Shown here: piece by piece, positions 7,940-16,129 of the stretch
Position numbering within the stretch: position 1 is the first letter of the stretch
How the letters are laid out: each line of letters starts with the position of its first letter
Assembly (NCBI GenBank): GCA_024278455.1
Contig: JAJRTE010000197.1
Location: forward strand, 1-38,813
DNA from: Myxococcota bacterium
Lineage (GTDB): Bacteria; Myxococcota_A; UBA796; JAJRTE01
DNA: 38,813 bases
Reading direction: 5' to 3'
The notes under the pieces: model-generated
What the model saw: the letters and a program-made list of their open reading frames with translations, nothing else
Told to the model about the DNA's origin: nothing
Database searches by the model: none
Translations under genes and position numbers: made by a program

Positions 7940-8494
7940 CTACCGCACCGTGAACTCGTTGGTCAGGGTATGGTGCCAGACCCATTTCGGCACCGCCGGG
8001 TCCGGCTGCACCTGGTAGCGAACCAGGAGCCGGTACACGCCCGGAGGCACGGGCCGCCGCTCCGCCGTGCCCTTCGTGAAGAACACCGGCTTCCATCGGA
8101 ACGACCGGGTTTCCCCCGGGTCGAGCGGGTAGGGGCTGTCGATCACGTAGGTGCAGTGGGGAGGGGTGCACAACACCTCTTCGCGTTGCCACGACCCGTC
8201 ACTGAACTTGCGCTCGGCATGGTCGATCGCCGCGATCGGCGTTGCACTTCCCACGTGCGTCCGCACCGGGACCTCGAGCAGGTTCGACACGGATACGCCG
8301 ATGTCCTCCCCGGAGAGATAGTCCGTGGCGTCTGTGCGCACATCGACTTCTCCGGTGTGGATGGATACCTCAGGCTCGAGCCACCCGGACAGCGCGTCCC
8401 CGAGCGACCGGAGCACCGCACCGTTAGTGAACGCCACGACGATCCACCCTGCGGTGAGGAGAATCAACAACAGCAACAGCAGCTTCTTGCCCAT
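7940..8494 (-). CDS. membrane-anchored Ig-like (BsuPI-like) domain protein
   Basis: This 184-residue protein starts with a Lys-Lys pair and a hydrophobic Leu-rich helix (MGKKLLLLLLILLTAGW) that could anchor it in the inner membrane or act as an uncleaved signal. The rest reads as a beta-sandwich with alternating hydrophobic strands. The features DPGETRSFRWKPVF and PPGVYRLLVRYQV resemble BsuPI/Ig-like domains, and a Cys pair (LCTPPHC) is present. That family assignment is weak. Start 8494 is chosen over an upstream ATG at 8542 because the signal-like helix begins there and GGAGAAAGGGTG precedes it. The gene is convergent with the TPR gene (one base apart), about 75 bases downstream of the end of the amino acid:carrier-protein ligase gene and on the same strand as it, so it could be a trailing member of that operon. 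Confidence 0.6.
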   Translation of the reverse strand: MGKKLLLLLLILLTAGWIVVAFTNGAVLRSLGDALSGWLEPEVSIHTGEVDVRTDATDYLSGEDIGVSVSNLLEVPVRTHVGSATPIAAIDHAERKFSDGSWQREEVLCTPPHCTYVIDSPYPLDPGETRSFRWKPVFFTKGTAERRPVPPGVYRLLVRYQVQPDPAVPKWVWHHTLTNEFTVR

Positions 8495-8569
8495 CACCCT
8501 TTCTCCGGCGTTCTCATCCCCTCGGGTGCCGGCCTTCGCCAACCGGCACCGAGTTCTCTCGGCGAACGC

Positions 8570-9781
8570 TCACTCCCTTGGCGCAACCGTGGCAGGTCCT
8601 GTCGCGTCGATCTGGCCGGCCAGGCCCGCGTTCACCACGTCAGGCCATCGCGAACGATCGACACCGTACTGGCTCAGGAACGCGAAGACCCACCGCTCGA
8701 TCCCGAACGCCGTGCACCCGGTGTGAACCGGGCTCCCATCGAGCATGACATCGAACGATCGTCCGAAAAAGTCCTCGTGGTAGTTGAAGGAAGCGGCGGC
8801 GAGCGCTCCGTTCGTGTATGGCAGCGACAACTTCAACTCGAACTTCGCCTCGGTCAGCAATTGGTAGTACTTCCTTGCGACAAACGTGTTCACGAAGAAC
8901 GGGTCGTTGGCCACTTCCATCCAGCCGTTCAGGCGTAGCGACTTCACGAACTGGACGACTTCGTCCATGCTGCGCCTGCGCTGCTCCCGTACCCATTCTT
9001 CGGTACCCACGAACACGATCTCCCGCATGGTGAAATCCCACAGCCGCTCAAGCGTCGTCATGGTTTCGGCCTCGTAGCGAAAGCACCGGGCGGAGGTGGT
9101 GATCACCGTGGGGGAAACCAGGTCTCGGCCGGAGAGGTCGAGGTACACGTGGAAGCATGCGGCTGGGACGCCGACGTATTCGGGGTCGTGCAGGCCTCGA
9201 GCGAACGGGAACGGTTCTCCATGTTCCTGGGCGTGGGAGAATGCGGCGAGCAGGTCGATGTCTTCGCGCAAGTGGGTGCAGAACGTGACGTGGTGTGGGA
9301 AAGAATCGAAGTACTGGCAGCGGTTGAGGGCCTCCACGCTGATCATCTGGGGGTATCGCACCCGTTTGGCGCCGAACGCCATGGCGAAGCGGACGAACGT
9401 GCGGTCGAAGAAGTCGAACAGGTCGAGTCCCAGGCCCGACAGGGCGACCTGCCCGGGTGCGACCTCGGAGACGATGCCGGCGTCTTTCATCTCCGTCCAG
9501 GTGTTACCGTCGTGGTGAGGCACCACGGAGCGCATGTCGGCGATCACCTTGGGCGGAAGAGACCGCCACCCTCGAGTCATTTTGTCGATGAGTCTCGACA
9601 CCTTTCGCAAGATCGTGTCGGCGGCGGCGGCGTCGGCGACATCGAACCTTACCACGGCCGGCCGTTCGGGGTCGACGTGGAAGTTGGCTGCGCCTTCTGC
9701 AGCGTAGGGCAAGGCCGAAGAGAGTTCGTCGACAAGGTCGGCGGGTATTGGCCTTTCCAGCTCGAGTTCGAGTCGTCTCAT
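8570..9781 (-). CDS. amino acid:carrier-protein ligase, seryl-tRNA-synthetase-like class II enzyme
   Basis: The 403-residue product is a class II aminoacyl-tRNA-synthetase-like enzyme without a tRNA-binding domain. Motif 2 is seen as FRYE (residues 234-237) and motif 3 as GIER (360-363). Cys209, Glu254 and Cys356 are spaced like the zinc ligands Cys131/Glu176/Cys279 that I recall for the Bradyrhizobium glycine:carrier-protein ligase, the founding member of these atypical SerRS homologues. Those enzymes activate an amino acid with ATP and load it on the phosphopantetheine thiol of a dedicated carrier protein rather than on tRNA. The gene's ATG overlaps the stop of the YkgJ-type gene (ATGA), and a carrier-protein gene stands first in the operon, which is strong context for this function. 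The N-terminal 100 residues are longer than in the short versions of the family. The amino acid used (Gly or Ala in known cases) is not readable from the sequence. Confidence 0.85.
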   Translation of the reverse strand: MRRLELELERPIPADLVDELSSALPYAAEGAANFHVDPERPAVVRFDVADAAAADTILRKVSRLIDKMTRGWRSLPPKVIADMRSVVPHHDGNTWTEMKDAGIVSEVAPGQVALSGLGLDLFDFFDRTFVRFAMAFGAKRVRYPQMISVEALNRCQYFDSFPHHVTFCTHLREDIDLLAAFSHAQEHGEPFPFARGLHDPEYVGVPAACFHVYLDLSGRDLVSPTVITTSARCFRYEAETMTTLERLWDFTMREIVFVGTEEWVREQRRRSMDEVVQFVKSLRLNGWMEVANDPFFVNTFVARKYYQLLTEAKFELKLSLPYTNGALAAASFNYHEDFFGRSFDVMLDGSPVHTGCTAFGIERWVFAFLSQYGVDRSRWPDVVNAGLAGQIDATGPATVAPRE

Positions 9782-10575
9782 GTGCCCTCCAGCGCGAGCG
9801 GTCTGCCCAACCGGGCCTCGAGGCCGTCGCAGACGGCTGCGATCTTCTCAAGGACCTCGCCGGGGTGGTAGAGCTTGCCCATCACCAGGAGCTTCTCCCA
9901 CCGGGAGAAGAAGATTTCTTCCGGTTGCTCGAGCAGTTCCGGGTACTGCCGCCGCACCGAATCCATGATGGTGTTCTTGTAGATGGATGCTGCCTTGAAG
10001 TAGAGGATGTTCACCGGATCCTTGAACAGTTCCCGGCAGAGTGCGCGGTAGGCGTCCCACTCGTCCGCGTCCATTTCGGTGATGGTGCAGGGATGGCCCG
10101 AAGTCTCGAGGGCGTTCCAGAAGATATCGATGAGTGCGGTGGGTTCGGTGCGTTCCAGGTCCCCGTCGAGGGTCGGCACGGGCATGAAGGGGTAGACGCG
10201 GCAGACCAGGGGGCGGTAGCGGTGGTCGGAACACGTTCCGTCGAGGGTGCACACCGCCCGGTAGAGAGGCATGGTGCGGCCGTTGGGCAACCGCAGTCGA
10301 TGCCGTGTGAAGGTATCGGCGAAGCCGGCCTGGAGGTGTCCTGTCGTCTCGAGATAGTGATACTCGCCCGGAAGGTGGGGCAGATCGACGCCTCGAGACC
10401 GGAGGAAGAGGAAGTGTTGCGTGACTCGAGTCGGCTTGCAGCAAAAGCTGTCGCAGGTTTTCCAGCAGTGCGGCCGCCTCACGAATTCGCCGCGGAAGAT
10501 CGCGTCCCAGTCCGTCTCTCCGGCCGGTGGCCTGCCTGCGCTCGGGTGGTGTCCCGGCAGTGTCGGTCCGTTCAT
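9778..10575 (-). CDS. YkgJ-family Cys-cluster (zinc/iron-chelating) protein
   Basis: The 265-residue protein shows the Cys pattern of the YkgJ/PF03692 family. There is an N-terminal C-x3-C-x3-C-C cluster (CWKTCDSFCC, Cys37, 41, 45, 46) and a second cluster ending in the family hallmark RPLVCRVYPF (Cys109, 115, 125). These proteins are thought to bind iron or zinc, and some are annotated as Fe-S oxidoreductases, but no biochemical activity is firmly established. The C-terminal half is helical with no family I recognise. It overlaps the carrier-protein gene upstream (ATGA, 10572-10575) and the ligase gene downstream (ATGA, 9778-9781), so its dose is tied to both. A role in modifying the amino acid while it is bound to the carrier is an inference from this position only. 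Confidence 0.8.
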   Translation of the reverse strand: MNGPTLPGHHPSAGRPPAGETDWDAIFRGEFVRRPHCWKTCDSFCCKPTRVTQHFLFLRSRGVDLPHLPGEYHYLETTGHLQAGFADTFTRHRLRLPNGRTMPLYRAVCTLDGTCSDHRYRPLVCRVYPFMPVPTLDGDLERTEPTALIDIFWNALETSGHPCTITEMDADEWDAYRALCRELFKDPVNILYFKAASIYKNTIMDSVRRQYPELLEQPEEIFFSRWEKLLVMGKLYHPGEVLEKIAAVCDGLEARLGRPLALEGT

Positions 10576-10829
10576 TTGCGACCTCGCAAGGAGCGCACCA
10601 GGTCGGCGATGGTTGCGATGCTTTCGAAATCGTCGGGAGTGACGTCGAACGGGACGATCTCCACGCCGAACGTGTCTTCGAGGAATCCCACGAGGCTGAT
10701 CAACTGCATGGACGGGATGTAGCCCCGGTCCATCAAGCGATCTTCGAAGCCCAGGTCGGTCCCCGGGTCGAGGTGTTCCAGGATGAACGCCCGGATCCTG
10801 GTCTCGATCTCGGTTGAAGCCTCCTTCAT
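10572..10829 (-). CDS. acyl carrier protein-like (phosphopantetheine) protein
   Basis: This 85-residue protein has the four-helix ACP profile. It starts with an acidic helix (IETRIRAFILEHL), has the loop with GYIPSMQL holding the presumed phosphopantetheine Ser40, and then helices II and III (ISLVGFLEDTFG, DDFESIATIADLV). The usual DSL motif is PSM here, so the Asp before the modified Ser is replaced by Pro. The Ser itself is kept. Carrier proteins linked to amino acid:carrier-protein ligases are commonly of this short stand-alone type. It is the first gene of the operon, with AAGGGA about 8 bases before its ATG. No phosphopantetheinyl transferase is in the window, so holo-ACP formation must rely on one elsewhere. 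Confidence 0.85.
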   Translation of the reverse strand: MKEASTEIETRIRAFILEHLDPGTDLGFEDRLMDRGYIPSMQLISLVGFLEDTFGVEIVPFDVTPDDFESIATIADLVRSLRGRK

Positions 10830-11009
10830 CCTCAGGTCCCTTTCTGCGAGTCGTTCTCGATCCTCGAGCCGCCTGGGGTGGGCAGGGCTTTCGGGGGGCT
10901 GCTTGGGCGCAAGCGGTTCGAGCCCGTGGCATGCCCTGCCTCGTCTTGCGCCCGGAAGTGTCGAGCGAATACGCGGGCTCGAGTACTTCGGTAGAAGGCG
11001 TGCATGGCG
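10830..11009 (-). other. structured leader upstream of the carrier-protein operon
   Basis: The 180-base gap upstream of the carrier-protein gene has no credible ORF but holds two interleaved inverted repeats. GGCAGGGC (10881-10888) pairs with GCCCTGCC (10933-10940), and GGGCGCAAG (10905-10913) pairs with CTTGCGCCC (10945-10953). The order A-B-A'-B' is that of a pseudoknot. A small hairpin GCTTG-GGCG-CAAGC (10901-10914) uses part of the same sequence and would compete. No clear promoter is visible. A regulatory RNA leader is an inference; a chance arrangement in GC-rich DNA cannot be excluded. Confidence 0.4.
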
Positions 11010-11279
11010 TCACGGCCCTTGTCGCAGCAGCACGAAACAGTCGATCTTGGCGAACGGGATGAACATCTCCTTCGCTGGGAGGTCACCGGTGTATGTGAGA
11101 CCGTCGATGGGGTCACCTTCGACGCCGAGGCCCTGGAGCTTGAGCCAGACGCCCGGCCCCTTCTCCTTCACGATCGTCCCTCGAACCTGGACGACGCCTC
11201 GAGGCATTTTCTTGCCGTCAGCGCGCGAGAAGGCGAACAGGGGACTTTTCAAGAGCAGTACGACCGAACGACCAACCAT
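11010..11279 (-). CDS. small protein of unknown function (89 aa)
   Basis: The 89-residue product has an alternating beta-strand pattern (SVVLLLK, GVVQVRGTIV, GVWLKLQGLGV, KIDCFVLLRQ) suggesting a small barrel, and no Cys cluster or membrane helix. I do not recognise a family. The ATG is preceded by GAGGTG at suitable spacing and by a promoter-like pair on the same strand at 11320-11348, both of which argue it is real. It sits about 180 bases upstream of the carrier-protein operon on the same strand and could belong to the same regulon. The function is unknown. Confidence 0.6.
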   Translation of the reverse strand: MVGRSVVLLLKSPLFAFSRADGKKMPRGVVQVRGTIVKEKGPGVWLKLQGLGVEGDPIDGLTYTGDLPAKEMFIPFAKIDCFVLLRQGP

Positions 11280-11319
11280 GCATGCACCTCGTCGCTGTCA
11301 CCGGGTTTGCGAGAGACCG

Positions 11320-11348
11320 ATTGTAGCACGATCGCCTGTGAGCCACAA
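11320..11348 (-). promoter_or_regulatory. sigma-70-type promoter for the 89-residue gene
   Basis: On the minus strand TTGTGG (11343-11348) and TACAAT (11320-11325) are 17 bases apart. The -10 box matches 5 of 6 positions and the -35 about 3 of 6. Transcription would begin near 11313, about 34 bases before the ATG. Confidence 0.5.
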
Positions 11349-11543
11349 TGCGCGGATGTCGCAGGGAATCGCTTTCCATCCCCCGGCCGCTGAGGCATAC
11401 TATTCTCTCGCTGCTCGATGCGGCCCCCTGGCGGGGAGGCGTCGTATGGGCCTCGGGCTGGTCCGGGGCGCCGGCGTCGGTGCGGCGAAGAGGGGAGGCG
11501 CCCCTCGAGGCCTGGCATTCAACCCATCGACGAGACGGAATCC

Positions 11544-14500
11544 ATGCACAGAAGTCGGAAACAGCGAGACGAACTTCGGGATGTCCTTATCGAGCACGGC
11601 ATACCCGTGGATGACCTCATGCCACACGACCTGGATTTCAAGGAGTTGATGCGGGTCAGGGTCAGCAACATTCTCCTGGTATCCAGCCGCTACGACTTCT
11701 ACACGCTGGTCGACGACGGCCAGCTCTCGGAGGCCATCTTCAGCGAATACCAGGACCTCAACCTCCACTACGCTCCGTCGATCACGCGCGTCCACTCCGG
11801 CGAGGCGGCGCTCGAGGAACTTCGTGAAGGGAATTTCGACCTGGTCATCACGATGATGCGACTGGGTGACATGAAGCTCGATTCCTTTTGCAACACGGTC
11901 AAGAAGCGCTATCCGAACATCACCGTGACCCTCCTGGCGAACCAGGGTCGCGCACTCGAAACACTGTACAACGAAGGGAACATTCGAGCGTTCGACCAGG
12001 TCTTCACGTGGTCCGGTGATCGGCGCATCTTCCTCGCGCTCATCAAGCTTCTCGAGGACTGGATGAATGCCCCGGTGGATTGCCTCGAGTGGGGGGTTCG
12101 CGCCATCATCCTGGTGGAGGATTCGCCGCAGTTCTACTCGGCCTTTCTCCCGATGATCTACACGGAGTTGATCAAGCAGAGCCAGATGCTGATCGAGGAA
12201 GGAAAGAACTTCGGAGACAAGCTGTTGCGGCAGCGGGCGAGACCGAAGATTCTTCATGCCAGGAACTATGAGGAGGCGTGGCGGTACTACCGCAAGTACC
12301 GCAAGGTCCTGCTGGGAATCATCACGGACTTGAAGTTCCCCATCGGCGGCGTCGTCGACGAGCGGGCGGGGCTGACCTACATCAGGAAGGTCCGGGAGAT
12401 GGACCCGGAGTTGCCCATCCTCGCCCAGTCTTCCAAGGAGGAGTTCCGAAAGCTGGTGACCGCGCAGAACGTCGCCTTTGCCAACAAGAATTCGAGGACG
12501 TTGCTCCAGGAACTCAGGCAGTTCATGATGGAGAACTTCGGATTCGGCGATTTCATTTTCAGGCTACCCAACGGCCAGGAGATCGCCCGGGCCAGGAACC
12601 TGGACGAATTCCGGGAGCAGCTTGCCCTCGTACCGGACAAGTGCCTGGTCTACCATGCGTCCCGCCATCACTTTTCCAACTGGCTCATGGCCAGGACGAA
12701 GTTCCGGTTGGCGGCCGAGTTCAAACCCATCAAGGTGTCGGACTTCGGTTCGGTGGAGGACCTGCGGGAGTACACCCTGGAACGTCTCAGCGAACTGGCC
12801 AGCAGCGACGAGCGGGGGCTTATCGCCGACTTCTCCCGGGACGACTACAAGGCCCATGCCACGTTCCTCCGTGTCGGCGGTGGTTCCCTTGGTGGCAAGG
12901 CTCGAGGCCTGGCCTTCTTCGACACCATTCTGAAGAACTACATCAAGCCAAGCTATTTCCCGCGCATGAGCATCGCGATTCCGCGTTCGATCATCCTGTG
13001 TACCGACGTGTTTGCGGAATTCATGGCCATCAACCAGCTCTTCCCGGTGGTCGTGGAGAACCTCTCCGACGAGGAGTTGCTTCAGCGGTTTCTCGACGCA
13101 AGGTTCCCGGTCAGCGTGGAGGAGGATCTCAGAACCATCGTCGTACGGAACCCCGTCCCGCTGGCCATCCGCTCCTCGAGCCTTCTCGAGGACACGTTGT
13201 ACCAGCCCTTCGCCGGCATCTACGCGACGATCATGGTTCCCAACAGCAATCCGGACCCGGAGGTCAGGTTCAGGGAACTCAAGCACGCCATCAAGTATGT
13301 GTATGCGTCCACCTACATGAGGGGGGCGAGGAACTACATCGAGGCCACCGGGCACCGGCTGGAAGAGGAGCAGATGGCGGTGGTCATCCAGCATGTTGCC
13401 GGCCGGGTCCACGGTCGATACTACTATCCGGACTACTCGGGTGTCGCCCGTTCGTTCAACTACTATCCCTTCGGCGACGCGAAGCAGTCCGACGGCATCG
13501 TCAACCTGGCGCTTGGACTGGGAAAGACCATCGTGGATGGCGGGGTCTGCGCCCAGTTCTGTCCCGCGTTTCCCTCGGTCATGCCGCAGTTCATGTCCAG
13601 GAAGGACTACTACGCCAACTCGCAGCGGCGGTTCTACGCCCTGGACCTCGAGTCCGACTTCCTGAGTCAACAGGCGAGCGAGGAGGTCAATCTCGCGCAC
13701 CTGGACATCAAGGAGGCGGACCGGCACGGGACCTTGAACCAGGTCGCGTCGACCTACTCCACCGAAGACGACGCGCTGTACGAAGGCACTTTCCGCGACG
13801 GACTGCGCGTGGTGAATTTCGCTCCGATCCTCCAGTCGGAGCTGGTGCCGCTGGCCAAGGTCTTGAAACTGCTCATGCAGTTGTGCAAGACAGCCATGAA
13901 CTGCGACGTGGAGATCGAGTTTGCGGGGACCCTGGGGAGTGGTCCCGCCGACGAGGCCGGGTTCCACTTCCTCCAGGTGCGGCCCATGGTCAAGGAGGAA
14001 GGGACGGTGGACCTCCACCTGGACCGCCTGAGCCGCGACGACTTCCTGCTGCGGAGCACCCAGGTGCTGGGCAACGGCGTCTATCACGTGGAAGATGTCG
14101 TCTATGTCAAGTCGGAGACGTTCGACGGCTCGCGAACTCGAGAAATGGCCAGGGACGTGGCCGTTGCGAACGCCAGGCTGCGGGAGGAGCAACGTCCGTA
14201 TCTTCTCATCGGCCCGGGCAGATGGGGGTCGGCAGACCCGTTCCTCGGTATCCCGGTCCGGTTCACAGCCATCTCAGGCGCTTGCGCCGTCGTCGAGACA
14301 TCGTTGCCAAGCATGCTTCCAGACCCCTCCCAGGGATCGCATTTCTTCCAGAATCTGACCTCGTTCCAGATCGCCTACTTCACCGCTCGCCACTACCGGG
14401 AGGACGAACGCATCGACTGGGACTGGTTGGACGCTCAGCCTGTCGTCTGGGAGACGGCGTTCGTGCGGCACGTCCGGGGTCCGGAGCCGTTGGAGATTCG

Positions 14501-14567
14501 TGTTGACGGCCAGACGGGGGCGGGCGTTGTCTTGAAGCGGCGAAAGGCGGTCGTCCGGGAAGGGTAG
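11544..14567 (+). CDS. two receiver-like domains fused to a PEP/pyruvate-binding (PPDK-N) ATP-grasp domain
   Basis: The 1007-residue protein joins two receiver-like domains to an ATP-grasp domain of the pyruvate phosphate dikinase/PEP synthase N-terminal type. Receiver 1 (about residues 30-170) has Met where the phospho-Asp belongs (DLVITMM), so it is a pseudo-receiver. Receiver 2 (about 185-350) keeps the acidic pocket (LVEDS), the phospho-acceptor position (TDLKFP, Asp262), the Ser/Ser switch (AQSSKEE) and the conserved Lys (AFANKNS). The kinase part (about 445-860) shows GGGSLGGKARG and AIRSSSLLEDT...FAGIYAT, the ATP- and phosphate-binding motifs of the family. The phosphohistidine domain and the PEP-binding barrel of true PPDK are not found, and a C-terminal segment with GPGRWGS follows. 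Whether it phosphorylates a substrate is unknown. Start 11544 (ATG) has only a weak GAGACGGAA site; a frame extension to 11418 carries no domain. Confidence 0.83.
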   Translation: MHRSRKQRDELRDVLIEHGIPVDDLMPHDLDFKELMRVRVSNILLVSSRYDFYTLVDDGQLSEAIFSEYQDLNLHYAPSITRVHSGEAALEELREGNFDLVITMMRLGDMKLDSFCNTVKKRYPNITVTLLANQGRALETLYNEGNIRAFDQVFTWSGDRRIFLALIKLLEDWMNAPVDCLEWGVRAIILVEDSPQFYSAFLPMIYTELIKQSQMLIEEGKNFGDKLLRQRARPKILHARNYEEAWRYYRKYRKVLLGIITDLKFPIGGVVDERAGLTYIRKVREMDPELPILAQSSKEEFRKLVTAQNVAFANKNSRTLLQELRQFMMENFGFGDFIFRLPNGQEIARARNLDEFREQLALVPDKCLVYHASRHHFSNWLMARTKFRLAAEFKPIKVSDFGSVEDLREYTLERLSELASSDERGLIADFSRDDYKAHATFLRVGGGSLGGKARGLAFFDTILKNYIKPSYFPRMSIAIPRSIILCTDVFAEFMAINQLFPVVVENLSDEELLQRFLDARFPVSVEEDLRTIVVRNPVPLAIRSSSLLEDTLYQPFAGIYATIMVPNSNPDPEVRFRELKHAIKYVYASTYMRGARNYIEATGHRLEEEQMAVVIQHVAGRVHGRYYYPDYSGVARSFNYYPFGDAKQSDGIVNLALGLGKTIVDGGVCAQFCPAFPSVMPQFMSRKDYYANSQRRFYALDLESDFLSQQASEEVNLAHLDIKEADRHGTLNQVASTYSTEDDALYEGTFRDGLRVVNFAPILQSELVPLAKVLKLLMQLCKTAMNCDVEIEFAGTLGSGPADEAGFHFLQVRPMVKEEGTVDLHLDRLSRDDFLLRSTQVLGNGVYHVEDVVYVKSETFDGSRTREMARDVAVANARLREEQRPYLLIGPGRWGSADPFLGIPVRFTAISGACAVVETSLPSMLPDPSQGSHFFQNLTSFQIAYFTARHYREDERIDWDWLDAQPVVWETAFVRHVRGPEPLEIRVDGQTGAGVVLKRRKAVVREG

Positions 14568-14589
14568 GGTGGGAGCGAGGCGCGGGCAG

Positions 14590-15930
14590 CTACACGATCC
14601 CTTGTGCCAGCATGGCGTCGGCTACCTTGACGAACCCCGCGATGTTGGCCCCCGCCACGTAGTTCCCTCTCAGGCCGTACCGTTCGGCCGCGCCCAGGCA
14701 GGTCTTGTGGATATTCGTCATGATACGCCTCAGGTGGCCGTCCACCTCCTCCCGTGACCAGCTCATGCGCATCGAGTTCTGGCTCATTTCCAGGCCGGAA
14801 ACTGCTACCCCGCCGGCGTTGGCCGCCTTCGCAGGACCGTAGAGAATGTCGGAATCGAGGAACAGCTTCGCCCCCTCCAGCGTCGTCGGCATGTTGGCTC
14901 CCTCGCAGACACACAGGCAACCACTGGCGAGCAGGTGCCTCGCATCTTCCTCGTCCAGTTCGTTCTGGGTCGCGCAGGGGAGAGCGACATCACACTTCAC
15001 TTCCCAGGGGCGCCGGCCGGGGATGAACTCGACATCGTACCTTTCGGCGTAGGGCTCCACGACGTCCATGTTGCTGGCGCGGAGTTCGAGCATGTAGTCG
15101 ACCTTTTCGCCGGTCACGCCGTCGGGGTCGTGGATGTAGCCGTCTGGTCCGGACAGGGTGACCACCTTGCCGCCGAGTTCGTTGACTTTCAGGACGGCGC
15201 CCCACGCCACGTTGCCGAACCCGGATACGGCTACCGTCTTCCCCTCGAGCGTGTGTCCCCGGGTGGCCAGCATCTCGGACGTGAAGTAGACCACGCCGAA
15301 CCCGGTGGCCTCGGGGCGAATGAGGCTTCCGCCCCAGGTCAGCCCCTTTCCGGTCAGCACGCCCTCGTAGACATTCTTGAGGCGTTTGTACTGGCCGAAG
15401 AGGAAGCCGATTTCCTGGCCGCCGACGCCGATGTCACCCGCGGGGACATCCGTGTTTGCCCCGATGTGCCGGTACAACTCGGTCATGAAGCTCTGGCAGA
15501 ACCGCATGATCTCGTTCTTGGACTTGTACTTGGGATTGAAATCCGACCCGCCCTTCCCGCCGCCCATGGGGAGCGTGGTCAGGCTGTTCTTGAATATCTG
15601 CTCGAACCCCAGGAACTTGAGGATGCTCAGGGTCACGCTGGGGTGGAACCGGAGGCCCCCCTTGTAGGGCCCGATGGCACTGTTGAACTCGATGCGGTAC
15701 CCGCGATTGACCCGAACGTCGCCGTTGTCGGCAACCCAGGGGACGCGGAACGTGATCGTCCGTTCCGGCTCCACGATACGCTCGAGAATCCCCGCCTTGC
15801 GATACTCGGGGTGCTTCTCCAGCATGGGTTCCAGCGATTCCAGCACCTCCTCCACCGCCTGGAGAAACTCCGTCTCACCCGGATTCTTGTTCCTGGTTTC
15901 TTCCAGGAAATCCTTCAACGTCTGATTCAT
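14590..15930 (-). CDS. gdhA: NADP-type glutamate dehydrogenase
   Basis: This 446-residue enzyme interconverts 2-oxoglutarate plus ammonia and glutamate, linking nitrogen and carbon metabolism in the cytoplasm. Length and sequence match the hexameric bacterial NADP-dependent type (about 447 residues in E. coli). The landmarks are NRGYRIEFNSAIGPYKGGLRFH in the substrate-binding domain, the catalytic Lys segment LPMGGGKGGSDF, GANTDVPAGDIGVGG, and the Rossmann region beginning GKTVAVSGFGNVAWGA. The start ATG has AAGGAACT upstream. It ends 22 bases from the convergent PPDK-N gene. Ahead of it is a 200-base spacer from the end of mutL, in which I see no convincing promoter. The cofactor preference is inferred from family type. 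Confidence 0.95.
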   Translation of the reverse strand: MNQTLKDFLEETRNKNPGETEFLQAVEEVLESLEPMLEKHPEYRKAGILERIVEPERTITFRVPWVADNGDVRVNRGYRIEFNSAIGPYKGGLRFHPSVTLSILKFLGFEQIFKNSLTTLPMGGGKGGSDFNPKYKSKNEIMRFCQSFMTELYRHIGANTDVPAGDIGVGGQEIGFLFGQYKRLKNVYEGVLTGKGLTWGGSLIRPEATGFGVVYFTSEMLATRGHTLEGKTVAVSGFGNVAWGAVLKVNELGGKVVTLSGPDGYIHDPDGVTGEKVDYMLELRASNMDVVEPYAERYDVEFIPGRRPWEVKCDVALPCATQNELDEEDARHLLASGCLCVCEGANMPTTLEGAKLFLDSDILYGPAKAANAGGVAVSGLEMSQNSMRMSWSREEVDGHLRRIMTNIHKTCLGAAERYGLRGNYVAGANIAGFVKVADAMLAQGIV

Positions 15931-16100
15931 GATAGTTCCTTCCCTATGCGCCGGTTTCGCACGATTCGACGTACTCGAAAACGTGGACCACAGTTACACA
16001 AAAGTTCCGGGAAAGGACAGAAAAATGTGCGCGGCGAAGGACAAAATACCACTTCCGCTGGATGATGACGATTTGGGGCTCGAGGCCGGCGTGCGGCGGT

Positions 16101-16119
16101 GAAGCGTGAACGGCGCTTC
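16101..16119. terminator. weak hairpin downstream of mutL
   Basis: GAAGCG and CGCTTC flank a 7-base loop in the spacer just after the mutL stop codon. There is no T-tract on either strand, so it is at best a weak or Rho-assisted termination site. Confidence 0.25.
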
Positions 16120-16129
16120 GGGCGTCTCT

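Noticed and set aside
10911..10930. tRNA-like GGTTCGAGCC word in the carrier-operon leader
   Set aside because: The flanking bases do not pair as a T arm, no acceptor or anticodon arm can be built, and no CCA end fits.
10832..11116. 94-codon minus-strand frame between the carrier gene and the 89-residue gene
   Set aside because: It overlaps the start-distal part of the 89-residue gene, has Ser/Arg-rich composition and no ribosome site.
12278..14506. 742-codon frame overlapping the PPDK-N gene in another frame
   Set aside because: Arg/Gly/Pro-rich composition without any motif; the other frame carries the ATP-grasp signatures.
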